A DNA stretch of 64,000 nt from Candidatus Pelagisphaera phototrophica (lineage in GTDB: Bacteria > Verrucomicrobiota > Verrucomicrobiia > Opitutales > Opitutaceae): NCBI RefSeq assembly GCF_014529625.1, contig NZ_CP076039.1:2170001-2234000 (forward strand), written 5' to 3'. Position 1 is the first letter of the stretch. Each line of letters starts with the position of its first letter. Positions 47,841 to 57,151 of this stretch are shown here, in pieces. A program made the position numbers and the translations under genes. The notes beneath the pieces are model-generated. The model was not told where the DNA came from. It searched no databases and worked only from the letters and a program-made list of their open reading frames with translations.

Positions 47841-49778
47841 CTAGACGGCAACAGACGGCGTCTCGAGTTTTTTGCGAATGCCGGATATCATATCGTCAAA
47901 TGAGAGTCCCCCGGTTGCTCTCAAGGTCGCAATATCGGACCCGTGGTCTACGAACTCGTCCGGCCATCCGATTCTATGAACAGGAGTTGACATTTCGCGC
48001 TCGGATAATGTTTCCAGAACGGCGCTGCCAAAACCGCCCGACAAGACTCCGTCTTCGAGGGTAACGATAAGACGATTATCTTTTGCGTGGGAAAGGAGCA
48101 GCTCATTATCTAGCGGCTTGATGAACCGAGCGTTTACAACTCCTGCGGAGAGTCCGTCCTCCAGCTTGAGACGATCACTGATTTCCAAAGCGTCCCGAAC
48201 CATGGGACCAAGGGCCCAGAGAACCAGATCGTCTCCTTCCCGCAAGACTTGTGCTTGTCCCACACCCAAAGCCTTTGGTTTAGACTTAATTTTCACTCCG
48301 GTTCCAGCGCCGCGAGGATACCGAACAAAAACAGGTCGCTTCAGCTGGATGGCCGTGTGCATCATATCTACCAGCTCATCCTCGTCTTTTGGCTGCATAG
48401 CGACGGCATTGGGAACACAGCGCACATACGCTACATCGAAAAGACCGTGGTGGGTTGGGCCGTCGTTGGGGGAAAGTCCCGCACGGTCCATGCAAAAGAC
48501 TACCGGTAGATTTTGCAGGCAAACATCGTGAATGACCTGGTCGAACGCGCGCTGGAGGAACGTCGAGTAGATCGCGACCACCGGCTTGATGCCCTTCGTA
48601 GCGAGCCCCGCTGCAAAAAGTACCGCGTGCTCCTCCGCAATCCCTACATCGTAAAACTGGTCGGGAAGCTCATTGGAAAGATGGATCAAACCGGTACCGG
48701 AAGGCATGGCACCGGTGATCCCGACAATGGATTTGTCCTTTTTGGCGAAGCGCACGATCGAATGGCCAAAGACGTCCTGGTAGTTTGGAGGGACGACTGA
48801 TTGAGATGACTTTGATTTGCCTGAATCAATCTCAAAGGGGCTTGTCCCGTGGAAGCTCTCGGGTTTTTCGATCGCAGGGCGATAGCCTTTTCCCTTTTTG
48901 GTGACTACATGAAGAATCACGGGCTCATTTGCCTCTCTGGCAAATTCAAGATTGCGAGTCAGCAGGGGAAGGTCATGCCCGTCGATGGGTCCGAAGTAGC
49001 GGACACCGTAAGTCTCAAAAATGGAAGAGGGCATCATGATGCTCTTCCAGCCTTTCTCTGCATTTTTCCCTATCTTGAGCAACTGCTCTCCACCGGGCAC
49101 CTTTTGTAAAAAAGTGCCGAAATCGTGATGAAGGCGGTTGTAGATTGGATTAGTGATCAGTTCGTTGAGGTATTTCGATATAGCTCCAACGTTTTTGGCA
49201 ATCGACCATTCGTTGTCGTTGAGAATGATGATAAGACGTTTGGTCGCTGAAGCTACATTGTTGAGGGCCTCCATCGTTATGCCGCAAGTGAAGGCGGCAT
49301 CGCCGCATAACGCTACGACATGCTCATCGGAGCCCAGCTGGTCACGGGCGGCAGCCATGCCCAGCGCGGCAGAAAGGGCTGTTCCGGCATGTCCGGCTCC
49401 GAATGAGTCGTGTGGACTTTCAGACCTAGCGAGGAATCCGCTTATGCCACTGTTCTTGCGAATCTTGTCGAATTCTTTGCCGTTTCTTCCTGTTAGGAGC
49501 TTGTGGACATATCCTTGGTGTGAGGTGTCGAACACGAATTGATCCTTGGGGGTGTTAAAGACGAGGTGCATGGCGATAGTCAGCTCGACCACCCCCAAGT
49601 TCGGTCCCAAGTGACCGCCATTGATCGAAGTGACATCAATCAGCTTAGCTCGGATTTCAGCGGCAAGATCCGTTAGCTCATCCGAGCTTAATGATCGGAT
49701 GTCGGCAGGCTTCTCGATGGCGTTGAGCAAGGGAAATGGGTCGTTCCCGTTCGCTTCGGACTGTTGGCTTGTGTTCAA
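47841..49778 (-). CDS. dxs: 1-deoxy-D-xylulose-5-phosphate synthase
   Basis: 645 residues from TTG 49778. The thiamine-diphosphate site reads VALCGDAAFTCGITMEALNN, then IIILNDNEWSIAKNVGAIS (G-D-G/A ... N-D-N-E). FDTSHQGYVHKLLTGR and DGHDLPLLTRNLEFA are DXS hallmarks, and the C-terminal transketolase-like half carries DVGIAEEHAVLFAAGLATKG and CMDRAGLSPNDGPTHHGLFD. The N-terminal NGGHLGPNLGVVELTIAMHL departs from the usual S-G-H-x-x-x-x-L-G. It condenses pyruvate and glyceraldehyde-3-phosphate, the first step of non-mevalonate isoprenoid synthesis. xseB lies upstream on the same strand. Confidence 0.95.
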   Translation of the reverse strand: MNTSQQSEANGNDPFPLLNAIEKPADIRSLSSDELTDLAAEIRAKLIDVTSINGGHLGPNLGVVELTIAMHLVFNTPKDQFVFDTSHQGYVHKLLTGRNGKEFDKIRKNSGISGFLARSESPHDSFGAGHAGTALSAALGMAAARDQLGSDEHVVALCGDAAFTCGITMEALNNVASATKRLIIILNDNEWSIAKNVGAISKYLNELITNPIYNRLHHDFGTFLQKVPGGEQLLKIGKNAEKGWKSIMMPSSIFETYGVRYFGPIDGHDLPLLTRNLEFAREANEPVILHVVTKKGKGYRPAIEKPESFHGTSPFEIDSGKSKSSQSVVPPNYQDVFGHSIVRFAKKDKSIVGITGAMPSGTGLIHLSNELPDQFYDVGIAEEHAVLFAAGLATKGIKPVVAIYSTFLQRAFDQVIHDVCLQNLPVVFCMDRAGLSPNDGPTHHGLFDVAYVRCVPNAVAMQPKDEDELVDMMHTAIQLKRPVFVRYPRGAGTGVKIKSKPKALGVGQAQVLREGDDLVLWALGPMVRDALEISDRLKLEDGLSAGVVNARFIKPLDNELLLSHAKDNRLIVTLEDGVLSGGFGSAVLETLSEREMSTPVHRIGWPDEFVDHGSDIATLRATGGLSFDDMISGIRKKLETPSVAV

Positions 49779-49850
49779 AAGATTGGAAAATAAAATCGGG
49801 AAGAGAAGGGAATCATTGGTTCTTGTCCACCCTATAGGTCTAAATTTTGT

Positions 49851-50096
49851 CTACTCGTCTGGATCGAAATTTTCGAATTCCGGATTCTCGGCGTCTTGGT
49901 TGCGCAGGATCTCGATTTTCGCCTCAGCCTCGCTTATCTTTTTGTCGCAATGGACGAGCAGCTTCGAACCCGCTTCATACCGCTTAACGAGGTTGTCCAA
50001 GTTCAATTCGCCGCTTTCCATTTCTTCAACGATTGCCTCGAGCTTTTCCAGTCCCTCTTCAAATGAGAGCTCCTTGTCTTTAGTCTTTTTGGTCAC
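49851..50096 (-). CDS. xseB: exodeoxyribonuclease VII small subunit
   Basis: 81 residues from ATG 50096. LSFEEGLEKLEAIVEEMESG followed by LNLDNLVKRYEAGSKLLVHC is the whole conserved XseB core (PF02609). The C-terminus is acidic (FENFDPDE). With XseA it degrades single-stranded DNA to oligonucleotides. The small subunit often precedes ispA and dxs; here dxs follows after 72 bp and ispA is absent from the window. Confidence 0.95.
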   Translation of the reverse strand: MTKKTKDKELSFEEGLEKLEAIVEEMESGELNLDNLVKRYEAGSKLLVHCDKKISEAEAKIEILRNQDAENPEFENFDPDE

Positions 50097-50189
50097 AGTG
50101 TAAAAGTATGGAAGGAGGGGATCTTATGACAAGATCATGTTTTGCTCGCTTCAAGAAAGGTCGCTTAAAGCGGGCGTCCGCTTGAAACG

Positions 50190-51506
50190 ATGGAAAGCTT
50201 GATCAAAGCTGGACAGACTCCGCTGCTTCGCATCAGATTCTCGGCAATGACGACACTGGAAATCGTTTTCGCTACCGCCCTTATTCTCAAAATGGGGGCC
50301 GAACTAGTTTTGGAGGCCGTCAATCGGAGTCATGTATTGAAATTCTCCGATCAAGCGCCTGAGGGACTGGGCGACGTGATGAATGGGGAGACTTACGCCA
50401 AGTCAAATGAATATACTTTGGCCAAGAGCCGATTTGGCTCGATCGTTTTGGTATTTGACGCGGCGGTTTTGGCACTCGTTGTTTTAAGTGGCGTGTTGCC
50501 CGTCCTCTTCGGCTGGTGGAGTGGGCAGTTTGGAGACTCCAACATGTACTCCGCATTGTTCCTCATCGTGCTGACAACAATGATAAGTATTCCTGGAATT
50601 CCTTTCGAATACTGGAGCCAATTTAAGATTGAAGAGAAATTTGGCTTCAATCGAAGCTCCGTAAAGCTCTGGGTAACGGACAAAATCAAGGGAGCAGTAA
50701 TCGGGTTTTTGATTGGGTTTCCGTTGTTGTGGCTTCTGATTAGCCTAGTTGGTTGGCTGGGTAGCTCGTGGTGGATTTACGCCTTTGTCATTATGATGGC
50801 ATTTCAGTTGCTGATGATGGTCCTTTACCCCATGCTGATAATGCCTTTGTTCAACAAACTCTCGCCGCTGGAGGAGGGACCATTGAAAGACCGGCTCATG
50901 GAGCTTTCGGACCGGGCTGGATTTAAGGCCAAGACCATACAGGTCATCGATGGCAGCAAGCGCTCGGGACACTCCAATGCTTACTTTACCGGCTTCGGGA
51001 AATTTCGCCGTATTGTGCTCTACGATACCTTGATTGAGCAACTGAGCGAGGAGGAGCTGGAGGCGGTGCTAGCTCACGAAATTGGACACTACAAGAAAGG
51101 ACACATCCCGAAGATGATCGGTCTTTCCGCGTTGATGATGCTAGCTGCCTTCTGGATCATTAATTTTCTTTTGCACAGTTCGGCCTTCTTTGAAGGGTTT
51201 GGATTTGCTCCTCTGGAAATGGGTGCGATTGGCAATTTAGGCATCGCCATGCTCCTTTTTAGCTTTCTGGGCGGACTGGTAACCTTTTGGATTAGCCCGT
51301 TGTTTCATGGTATGTCGCGCAAACACGAATACGAAGCCGATGCATTCGCTCGTGAGGCAGTCGGTGGCTGGAAACCGCTCAGTGGGGCATTGAGAAGGTT
51401 GAGTGAGAAGAACCTTTCCAACTTGAATCCTCACCCGCTTTACAGCGGGTTCCACTATTCCCATCCGACCTTACTTGAGCGAGAACGAGCCATGAAGAAA
51501 GCTTAG
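50190..51506 (+). CDS. M48 family metalloprotease (Ste24/CAAX prenyl protease type)
   Basis: 438 residues from ATG 50190 (ATG 50247 is an alternative). Multiple TM helices surround the zinc site H296-E-I-G-H300 (AVLAHEIGHYKKGH), and the third ligand Glu lies in KHEYEADAFAREA. FEYWSQFKIEEKFGFNRSS and GSKRSGHSNAYFTGFG are strongly conserved Ste24 family blocks. Bacterial members degrade damaged or misfolded membrane proteins, and the eukaryotic one trims prenylated peptides. The next gene starts 1 bp after its stop codon. Confidence 0.93.
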   Translation: MESLIKAGQTPLLRIRFSAMTTLEIVFATALILKMGAELVLEAVNRSHVLKFSDQAPEGLGDVMNGETYAKSNEYTLAKSRFGSIVLVFDAAVLALVVLSGVLPVLFGWWSGQFGDSNMYSALFLIVLTTMISIPGIPFEYWSQFKIEEKFGFNRSSVKLWVTDKIKGAVIGFLIGFPLLWLLISLVGWLGSSWWIYAFVIMMAFQLLMMVLYPMLIMPLFNKLSPLEEGPLKDRLMELSDRAGFKAKTIQVIDGSKRSGHSNAYFTGFGKFRRIVLYDTLIEQLSEEELEAVLAHEIGHYKKGHIPKMIGLSALMMLAAFWIINFLLHSSAFFEGFGFAPLEMGAIGNLGIAMLLFSFLGGLVTFWISPLFHGMSRKHEYEADAFAREAVGGWKPLSGALRRLSEKNLSNLNPHPLYSGFHYSHPTLLERERAMKKA

Positions 51507-51507
51507 T

Positions 51508-52026
51508 ATGTCAGCGGAAGGGAGGACTGATTTGTCAAAGCGGACCAGAAGAACATCGAGCAAAGGCCGGCTTATTTTAGGCATAGGCGGGGCACTTGGA
51601 GTCGCTGTCGTATTTCTAGTCGTTTGGGTGGCGCGAGATACTGACTCCCTTGACGAAGGAGTCATTGACTACGGATTTTCCGGTGAAGTTTACCGTTTTG
51701 GCCCAGTGAGCCATGAAATCGTGTTCGGGGAAGGGGTTAGCTCGCTACTGGTTGAATCAGTGGGAGACTACCTAGAAAGAGTAGGATATTTCAGTCCGGC
51801 CTACGGAGGGGTGATCCAAATTCGGTCCGATGGTAATGGATTCGATCTCTACCTTACGTACCCTCGTCAGTATTGGAATCGTACCGATTTTCGGGATGAG
51901 GTCGCTTCCATCCGGGATGACCTGGAAGCAAATGTTCTGATGGAAGCGACTCAAGTTATTTTGGTCGATGAGGATGAAAGTGGTATCCATTCAATGAATC
52001 TAAACCGTCGACCTGATACGCTTTAG
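51508..52026 (+). CDS. single-pass membrane protein of unknown function
   Basis: 172 residues from ATG 51508. A basic N-terminus (SKRTRRTSSKGR) precedes one TM helix (LILGIGGALGVAVVFLVVWV), so the C-terminal ~130 residues face the periplasm. That domain alternates predicted strands and helices (VYRFGPVSHEIVFGEGVSSL, GVIQIRSDGNGFDLYLTYPR). I do not recognise the family. Tight spacing after the M48 protease gene suggests co-expression, and the nuclease-fold gene follows within 18 bp. Confidence 0.65.
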   Translation: MSAEGRTDLSKRTRRTSSKGRLILGIGGALGVAVVFLVVWVARDTDSLDEGVIDYGFSGEVYRFGPVSHEIVFGEGVSSLLVESVGDYLERVGYFSPAYGGVIQIRSDGNGFDLYLTYPRQYWNRTDFRDEVASIRDDLEANVLMEATQVILVDEDESGIHSMNLNRRPDTL

Positions 52027-52044
52027 ATAGTTAGCGGTGAGTTC

Positions 52045-52971
52045 TTGCTACCTAAAAATAGATTGTTCGTGAAGGAATTGCATCGATATATCCTATCGGT
52101 TGTCGTTGTCTTTTTTGGCGTTTTTGCCCAAGGCGAAGGCACGACGATTCGGGTTGCCTCGTACAATGTTCGCAACTACCTTTCGATGGATCGAATCGTG
52201 GAAGGGAAGTGGCGGCCCGATTACCCGAAGCCTGAAAAAGAAAAGGATGTTGTCCGAGGGACGATTCTTAGCGTTGGTCCTGACATCCTCGCTTTGCAAG
52301 AGATCGGCTCCCGGATGCATTTGGAGGAGCTCAGAAGAGATTTGTCCAACGAAGGCCTCGATTACAAGGGATCAGCTTGGCTGGAAGCCCATGATTCGGA
52401 GCGTCACGTGGCCGCGCTTTGGAAATCGGATTTGGAGGTGCAAGTCGTAAATCACGCAAATCTTCCTATAAAATACATGGGTAAGGTCGACTTTGTGAAG
52501 CGGGGAATGCTGGAGCTAAAGATATCGGGAGAGGAGGGCACGTGGAGCCTGTTTAATTTGCACTTGAAAAGCAAATACACGAATTTCAAGTCGGATCCCT
52601 TGTCGACTCTGCGTCGCACGCTCGAAGGAAGGTCGGCAAGGGACAAGATAATCAAACTATTCCCAGAACTGGAGCGAGAGCGTTTCTTGATAGTAGGGGA
52701 CCTGAATGATTCGCCGGTTTCAGGCGCTCTCAGAGCGCTAGCAAAAAAGGGGGATCGCGTTCTTAGTATTCCCATCGAGTGTGTTGATTCTAATGGGAGT
52801 CGTTGGACCCACTACTACAAAAAGGAGGATTCCTACACTCGAATTGACTATTTCTTAAGGTCTCCGGGCTGGACAGAGCTACGTAATGTCTCTGGGCAGA
52901 TATTTAGCAGGCCAGACTACTACGAAGGGTCGGACCATCGCATGATCTGGGTTGATATGACAATTCCTTGA
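52045..52971 (+). CDS. secreted endonuclease/exonuclease/phosphatase-fold protein
   Basis: 308 residues from TTG 52045; GTG 52069 is possible but has no ribosome-binding site, whereas GGTGAG precedes the TTG. A signal peptide (YILSVVVVFFGVFAQG) leads into the EEP fold: IRVASYNVRNYLSM (metal-binding Asn), DILALQEIGSRMHLEEL (catalytic Glu), LFNLHLKSKY, RFLIVGDLNDSPVSGALRAL (Asp and Asn) and a C-terminal GSDHRMIWVDM (His). The activity could be DNase, phosphatase or phosphodiesterase outside the cytosol. It probably belongs to a + strand run with the M48 protease gene. Confidence 0.9.
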   Translation: MLPKNRLFVKELHRYILSVVVVFFGVFAQGEGTTIRVASYNVRNYLSMDRIVEGKWRPDYPKPEKEKDVVRGTILSVGPDILALQEIGSRMHLEELRRDLSNEGLDYKGSAWLEAHDSERHVAALWKSDLEVQVVNHANLPIKYMGKVDFVKRGMLELKISGEEGTWSLFNLHLKSKYTNFKSDPLSTLRRTLEGRSARDKIIKLFPELERERFLIVGDLNDSPVSGALRALAKKGDRVLSIPIECVDSNGSRWTHYYKKEDSYTRIDYFLRSPGWTELRNVSGQIFSRPDYYEGSDHRMIWVDMTIP

Positions 52972-52981
52972 GTTCCGGAAG

Positions 52982-54094
52982 CTACTCGTTAAAGAGTATG
53001 CAGATTGGACCTGGGACATTCACAACCGAATTCAGTTGGTAGGTGATTTCTCCCGTTGACTGATCGATAGCGAAAACGGCCACGGTGTTCGAGTGCTGCC
53101 CTGCCGCCAGGAGCCACTTTCCGCTCGGCTCCAGATTGATGTTTCGCGGAAAAGCGCCGCGCACTGGTTCGACCTCGGTAACCGTCAGCTTTCCCGTGCT
53201 GCGATTCGCTTGGTACGCTGTCACAGTGTCATCGCCACGGTTGGCTGAATACACGAATTTCCCATTTGGATGTACCAGGATTTCAGAACTCGAATTGAAC
53301 CCCTCCTCAGACTTGGCACTCTCACTCAGAGCCGGCGTTGTCGTTAGGCGTTTGGTGGTTCCCTTTTTCGCATCGTATTGGAAAGTGGTGACTGAGAGGG
53401 AAAGCTCGTTAAGGAGATAGATAAATTTCCCGTCGACCGAGAATCGCATGTGACGCGGACCTCCTCCAGGTACGCTTTCCGCAGACCCGTGGGCCGTGAT
53501 GGATGGCCGGTCCACGTTCACTTTATAGATCACGATCTTATCTAGACCCAGGTCGGGGACGAAAGCGAATTTCCCGTCAGGCGAGTAGCCAGTCCAGTGT
53601 GGGTGAGGCGCATTCTGGCGTGACGCAACGATCCCGGAACCTCCCTCGTGCTCAATTAGTTGACCTCGGGGCTGGACCTTGCCGTCCTTGGCTACGGGAA
53701 AGAGTGCAACCGACCCTCCACCATACTGAGCGGTGAGGAGAAAATTCCCGGAAGGATGAACGGATATGTGAGCACCTCCTCCGTCACCGATGACTTCCGT
53801 ATTCAGAAGTGTCAGGCTACCATTTTTCTCAATCTTGTAGGCCGCTACGCAGGGACCTTGGTCGCTGGTGGCCACTGCGTAAAGGTGGGACCTCTTTGGG
53901 TGAAGGGCGAGGAAGCCAGGTGACCCGATCCTCGCCGCCAGTTCTGGCGGTGACAGCTTACCACTGTCTTTGTCGAAACTCGAGTGATAGATTCCTTTAG
54001 TGGCTTTGCCAGACGTTCCAAAGTAAACATCAACATTAGCGGCAAAGAGGCTTGGGATCAATGAAAGTAGGGCAATTAGAGCAAGCGACTTCAT
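52982..54094 (-). CDS. secreted lactonase-like beta-propeller protein (YbhE/Pgl family)
   Basis: 370 residues from ATG 54094, where the signal peptide starts ([18 protein letters not shown]); the frame is open further upstream but without a leader. The propeller blades are LPPEL-type lactonase repeats: [59 protein letters not shown] and [20 protein letters not shown]. The R and H/E residues of the YbhE-type site are in these repeats. It is exported and thus unlikely to serve the pentose phosphate pathway. It is convergent with the nuclease-fold gene (10 bp apart). Confidence 0.85.
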   Translation of the reverse strand: MKSLALIALLSLIPSLFAANVDVYFGTSGKATKGIYHSSFDKDSGKLSPPELAARIGSPGFLALHPKRSHLYAVATSDQGPCVAAYKIEKNGSLTLLNTEVIGDGGGAHISVHPSGNFLLTAQYGGGSVALFPVAKDGKVQPRGQLIEHEGGSGIVASRQNAPHPHWTGYSPDGKFAFVPDLGLDKIVIYKVNVDRPSITAHGSAESVPGGGPRHMRFSVDGKFIYLLNELSLSVTTFQYDAKKGTTKRLTTTPALSESAKSEEGFNSSSEILVHPNGKFVYSANRGDDTVTAYQANRSTGKLTVTEVEPVRGAFPRNINLEPSGKWLLAAGQHSNTVAVFAIDQSTGEITYQLNSVVNVPGPICILFNE

Positions 54095-54609
54095 AATATG
54101 GTGCATATTACAGAACGCGGTTATGAGTGCACGCTCTATGTTGAGAAAATGCGATGTGGAGAAGGTTGGGCATTTTTTATGCTGAATTATCATCGGAAGG
54201 TGCGTACTTTTTACACAATGAACAGCTTCTTCCCCAAGGCTCGACTCGCTTTCTTTTAAATTCTGTGGATTCTCCCGTTGCCACTTTGCGGCAACGACCA
54301 GCTTTTCTACGTGAGGTTTGTGCCGAATCTAAAAGAGGACGATGATGATTTGACCGCAGGTACCGAATACCAGGATATTTCCTCCGACAACTGTTTTTGA
54401 CGTATAAGTTGAGACCAGAGTAATTTAAAGTAACTGAAAATTAGATATGATTAGTACCACAAATGACCCTTCAACTATTAGCATTCTATTGCTAGCGATT
54501 CTTACTGTATCCACAGTGGCCATCGGGCGGAGTTGGATGCCTACATGAAAGACAGGACTTGGTAGCGCTTTTGGCGATCCTTTCGGAAGTAAAGTTTATT
54601 GTGGCTAGG
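54095..54609. other. intergenic, no gene seen
   Basis: About 515 bp between the lactonase-like gene and the receiver-domain gene. One open frame (54154-54345, + strand) lacks family resemblance, leader or ribosome-binding site. I find no RNA gene, repeat or clear promoter. Confidence 0.4.
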
Positions 54610-54993
54610 CTAAACCGATAGCCACTTTTTCAGTAACTCGTTCAGGAACCTTACCTTCAGCGGCTTCTGAAGATGGTCATTTATCCCCACACAATCGCAT
54701 CGCTCTTCATCTTGCCGGGTGATGTGGGCGGAAAGCGCGATGATGGGGGTGGGGGAGTCATTCCTCTCGCGGTTTCTTATGGCTTCTGCTGTGCTGAATC
54801 CGTCAAGCCGAGGCATCCGGATATCCATGAGGATCAGGCTAAAATCTTGTTTGCCGGACAAGTCGAGGGCTTCAAAGCCATCCTTGGCACAGACAACGTT
54901 GTATCCAAGACTTCGGATCATCGAAGCTCCTAACTCTCGGTTTACCCGTTCGTCATCCACCAGTAAGACGGACTGTCCTTCATGAGGCGACAT
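54610..54993 (-). CDS. single-domain response regulator (CheY-like receiver)
   Basis: 127 residues from ATG 54993. SVLLVDDERVNRELGASM carries the acidic pair D13-D14, and SLILMDIRMPRLDGFSTAEA the phospho-acceptor D57. PIIALSAHITRQDEERC includes the switch Ser and DHLQKPLKVRFLNELLKKW the invariant Lys-Pro. There is no output domain. Single receivers of this type often come from hybrid-kinase phosphorelays; no histidine kinase is nearby. The gene follows the zinc-ribbon membrane protein on the same strand with a 30-bp gap. Confidence 0.93.
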   Translation of the reverse strand: MSPHEGQSVLLVDDERVNRELGASMIRSLGYNVVCAKDGFEALDLSGKQDFSLILMDIRMPRLDGFSTAEAIRNRERNDSPTPIIALSAHITRQDEERCDCVGINDHLQKPLKVRFLNELLKKWLSV

Positions 54994-55023
54994 TCTGTGA
55001 TCGAGTGAATTGACAGCGGGCTC

Positions 55024-55902
55024 CTAGGTCCTGTTCCTGATCGGGTCGCCCGGGTTCTCGACGAGTGCCACTTCGGGGCAGTCATTGCAGATTTCCGCAG
55101 TTGATTCGTAGGGAGCGAAGCAACAAGGACAATACTTGTTTCCTGAAAGGTTGTGCGGCACAAGCCAGTCATCCGTGTCGGTGCCGGCATGGTAGGTTAC
55201 TGATTTCAAGTGCTCGAGAGAGTAATGGGGATTTGCTACATAATAAGCTTCTCTCCAAAGCTTCATGAGAAATGCCAGGCATCGAGGGCTGTCCTTGAGA
55301 GATGCGAGCAATGTTGGGTGGTCCCAGGATTTCGTTACTCCCGATAGGATATCATCCACGCACCTCATAGAATGCCATGGCAGGAGGGCTGTGTAAATAG
55401 TATTTATAATTCTATTACCCCTATTCTGAAGGAGCCATCGCTTATGAATTCGAAAGTATAGGAATGCTGACGTCCCCATCAAGAGATAGCCAATCGCGAT
55501 TGAAAAAAGAAACTCAGGTTCTCCTCTTTGTAATCGGTACAAGAAGGGAATGCCGATAAAAAAGTATGCGAAAATCAGAATAGAAATGTGGCGCAGGGTT
55601 TGGGTTGATTTCTCGAGGAGGAAAAGAAGTTTGCGGGTTCGATTAGTTGAATACGGTGTCTTTTGGATTGGTTGATAGGGACTGGAATGGAGTATCAATA
55701 CTTTGCCTGGCCAGGGAAGTAATGGGTAAAGAAAGAGCCACTTCTTGATGCCTAGTAGGCGGGAAAACTCGCCTTTAGGTCTCCATCCTTTTTTGGCTCC
55801 CCAGGCATTCTCAATCGCCCGCGAGTTTGGGGGGCAGAATTTGACACATTCCATAAGGTAGAAGATCGCCAGAATCAAATAGAATGACTTTGCGTCCGTC
55901 AT
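55024..55902 (-). CDS. membrane protein with C-terminal zinc ribbon, unknown function
   Basis: 292 residues from ATG 55902. Several hydrophobic stretches are present: YLILAIFYLMECVKFCP, WLFLYPLLPWPGKVLIL, ISILIFAYFFIGIPFLY and FLFSIAIGYLLMGTSAFLYF. The end holds a rubredoxin-like zinc ribbon, C258-P-C-C261 ... C272-N-D-C275 (YCPCCFAPYES, ICNDCP). I do not know the family. It probably shares a transcript with the receiver gene. Confidence 0.6.
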   Translation of the reverse strand: MTDAKSFYLILAIFYLMECVKFCPPNSRAIENAWGAKKGWRPKGEFSRLLGIKKWLFLYPLLPWPGKVLILHSSPYQPIQKTPYSTNRTRKLLFLLEKSTQTLRHISILIFAYFFIGIPFLYRLQRGEPEFLFSIAIGYLLMGTSAFLYFRIHKRWLLQNRGNRIINTIYTALLPWHSMRCVDDILSGVTKSWDHPTLLASLKDSPRCLAFLMKLWREAYYVANPHYSLEHLKSVTYHAGTDTDDWLVPHNLSGNKYCPCCFAPYESTAEICNDCPEVALVENPGDPIRNRT

Positions 55903-55945
55903 CTGAAGTCTAAAACTTTAAGCCTAATTTGAGATTCTGGGGGGC

Positions 55946-56857
55946 CTAGGAGTCTGGTGTAGACTCAATTTTCTGCCGTCCCGCCAATCCTGCGAAAAAC
56001 TTTTTTAGGGCAACTCCAATTGCTACTAGGCCGATGATAATGAACTTAAACCCCTTCTTCAGGAAGAGGACGAGGTTTCCTAAGATACCGAGTTTCGCAG
56101 CTCCATAAAGAGCCCCACCTGCGATTAGAGCGGTGAGTCCATAGGTCGCTACTTTGTCACCGTCACGATACTCAGCGTATGATTTCCCCGGTTTGTAATT
56201 GTGACCGGCTAGGATATCTTGATAGGTTGGTAGGATGGAGTCCAGCGCGGTCGGATCGCACACGAGGGTTACATTCATGATCCCGTCACGCCCCAGAAGC
56301 TTGGTTTTGTAATTAACGCTTCTTCCGCCTGACTCCGACCGGAGAATGATGCCCCATTCCAGATTGTTAGTGAAATCATTGTATCTTGGTTCGATAGCCC
56401 AACCCTCTGTATACAAAGGCTCGATACCTTGTTGCCTTCGGTATTGGTTGCTTTGCTCATCGCCGGATTGGAGAGCTGCTAGCAGCTTTTCAGCGTCGAG
56501 TTCATCTTTTTCATCATCTCTAACGTAGCCGCTGTCTTCGAATTGAAACAAGACAAACCAGTCTACATCTGAAACGGAGATCATCCCTTGGTAGGTGTCT
56601 GGAAGATTTCCGAAAGCCTGGAGAAGTGTGTCTGTATCCACTCCATTGAGAAAACGAAAGCCGGCAGGGATGTCGATCGTAGCCCAATCTTCTAGTTCTC
56701 CTTGACCCGAATCTTGCCAGTCAAGGCTCGCAAGGAAGTTCTCGAATTCAATTTGTTGAGCGGCGGCGTTCTCCGCCGCTTGATCTACCTGGGCAATGGA
56801 GTAAAATGGAAAAAGGAAAATGCTGGATGCCAGCAGGGCGAGGGTCTTATTTTTCAT
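55946..56857 (-). CDS. DUF2167 family membrane protein
   Basis: 303 residues from ATG 56857. A signal peptide (LLASSIFLFPFYSIAQ) is followed by the DUF2167 domain: ATIDIPAGFRFLNGVDTDTL, DWFVLFQFEDSGYVRDDEKD and YTEGWAIEPRYNDFTNNLEW. Two C-terminal TM helices are present (LTALIAGGALYGAAKLGILG and FIIIGLVAIGVALKKFF). E. coli YjfC-unrelated; members are widespread membrane proteins with no assigned biochemical role. It is the first of three minus-strand genes ending with the receiver. Confidence 0.85.
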   Translation of the reverse strand: MKNKTLALLASSIFLFPFYSIAQVDQAAENAAAQQIEFENFLASLDWQDSGQGELEDWATIDIPAGFRFLNGVDTDTLLQAFGNLPDTYQGMISVSDVDWFVLFQFEDSGYVRDDEKDELDAEKLLAALQSGDEQSNQYRRQQGIEPLYTEGWAIEPRYNDFTNNLEWGIILRSESGGRSVNYKTKLLGRDGIMNVTLVCDPTALDSILPTYQDILAGHNYKPGKSYAEYRDGDKVATYGLTALIAGGALYGAAKLGILGNLVLFLKKGFKFIIIGLVAIGVALKKFFAGLAGRQKIESTPDS

Positions 56858-57151
56858 GTACGGCAGAGAGAGATTTCAGAGTGAACGGATCTGGGCTGAC
56901 GACAACGACCCGGAGAGCTCTGCAGTTGCAAGAACCTGAGAGAATTAGAGTTAGAATGCATTGCTCAACCCGTTTGAGGATCGTGCGAAAACCGATATTG
57001 GAGTCAAGAGGGGATTAGCTGCATGGAAATTCTAGGAACAACCTGAATACTACTCACGATAGGAAGGTGTTACGAACTCTGAATAGACCGAAAGCGAAAG
57101 CTCATCCAGACCTGCCCAGGGTGCTCAAACAACTATGTTTTGACCGATCTA

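Noticed and set aside
52982-54094. Cytosolic 6-phosphogluconolactonase of the pentose phosphate pathway
   Set aside because: Both lactonase-like proteins in the window carry signal peptides, so the name Pgl was not applied.
54154-54345. 63-codon + strand frame
   Set aside because: No leader, motif or ribosome-binding site; left as intergenic.
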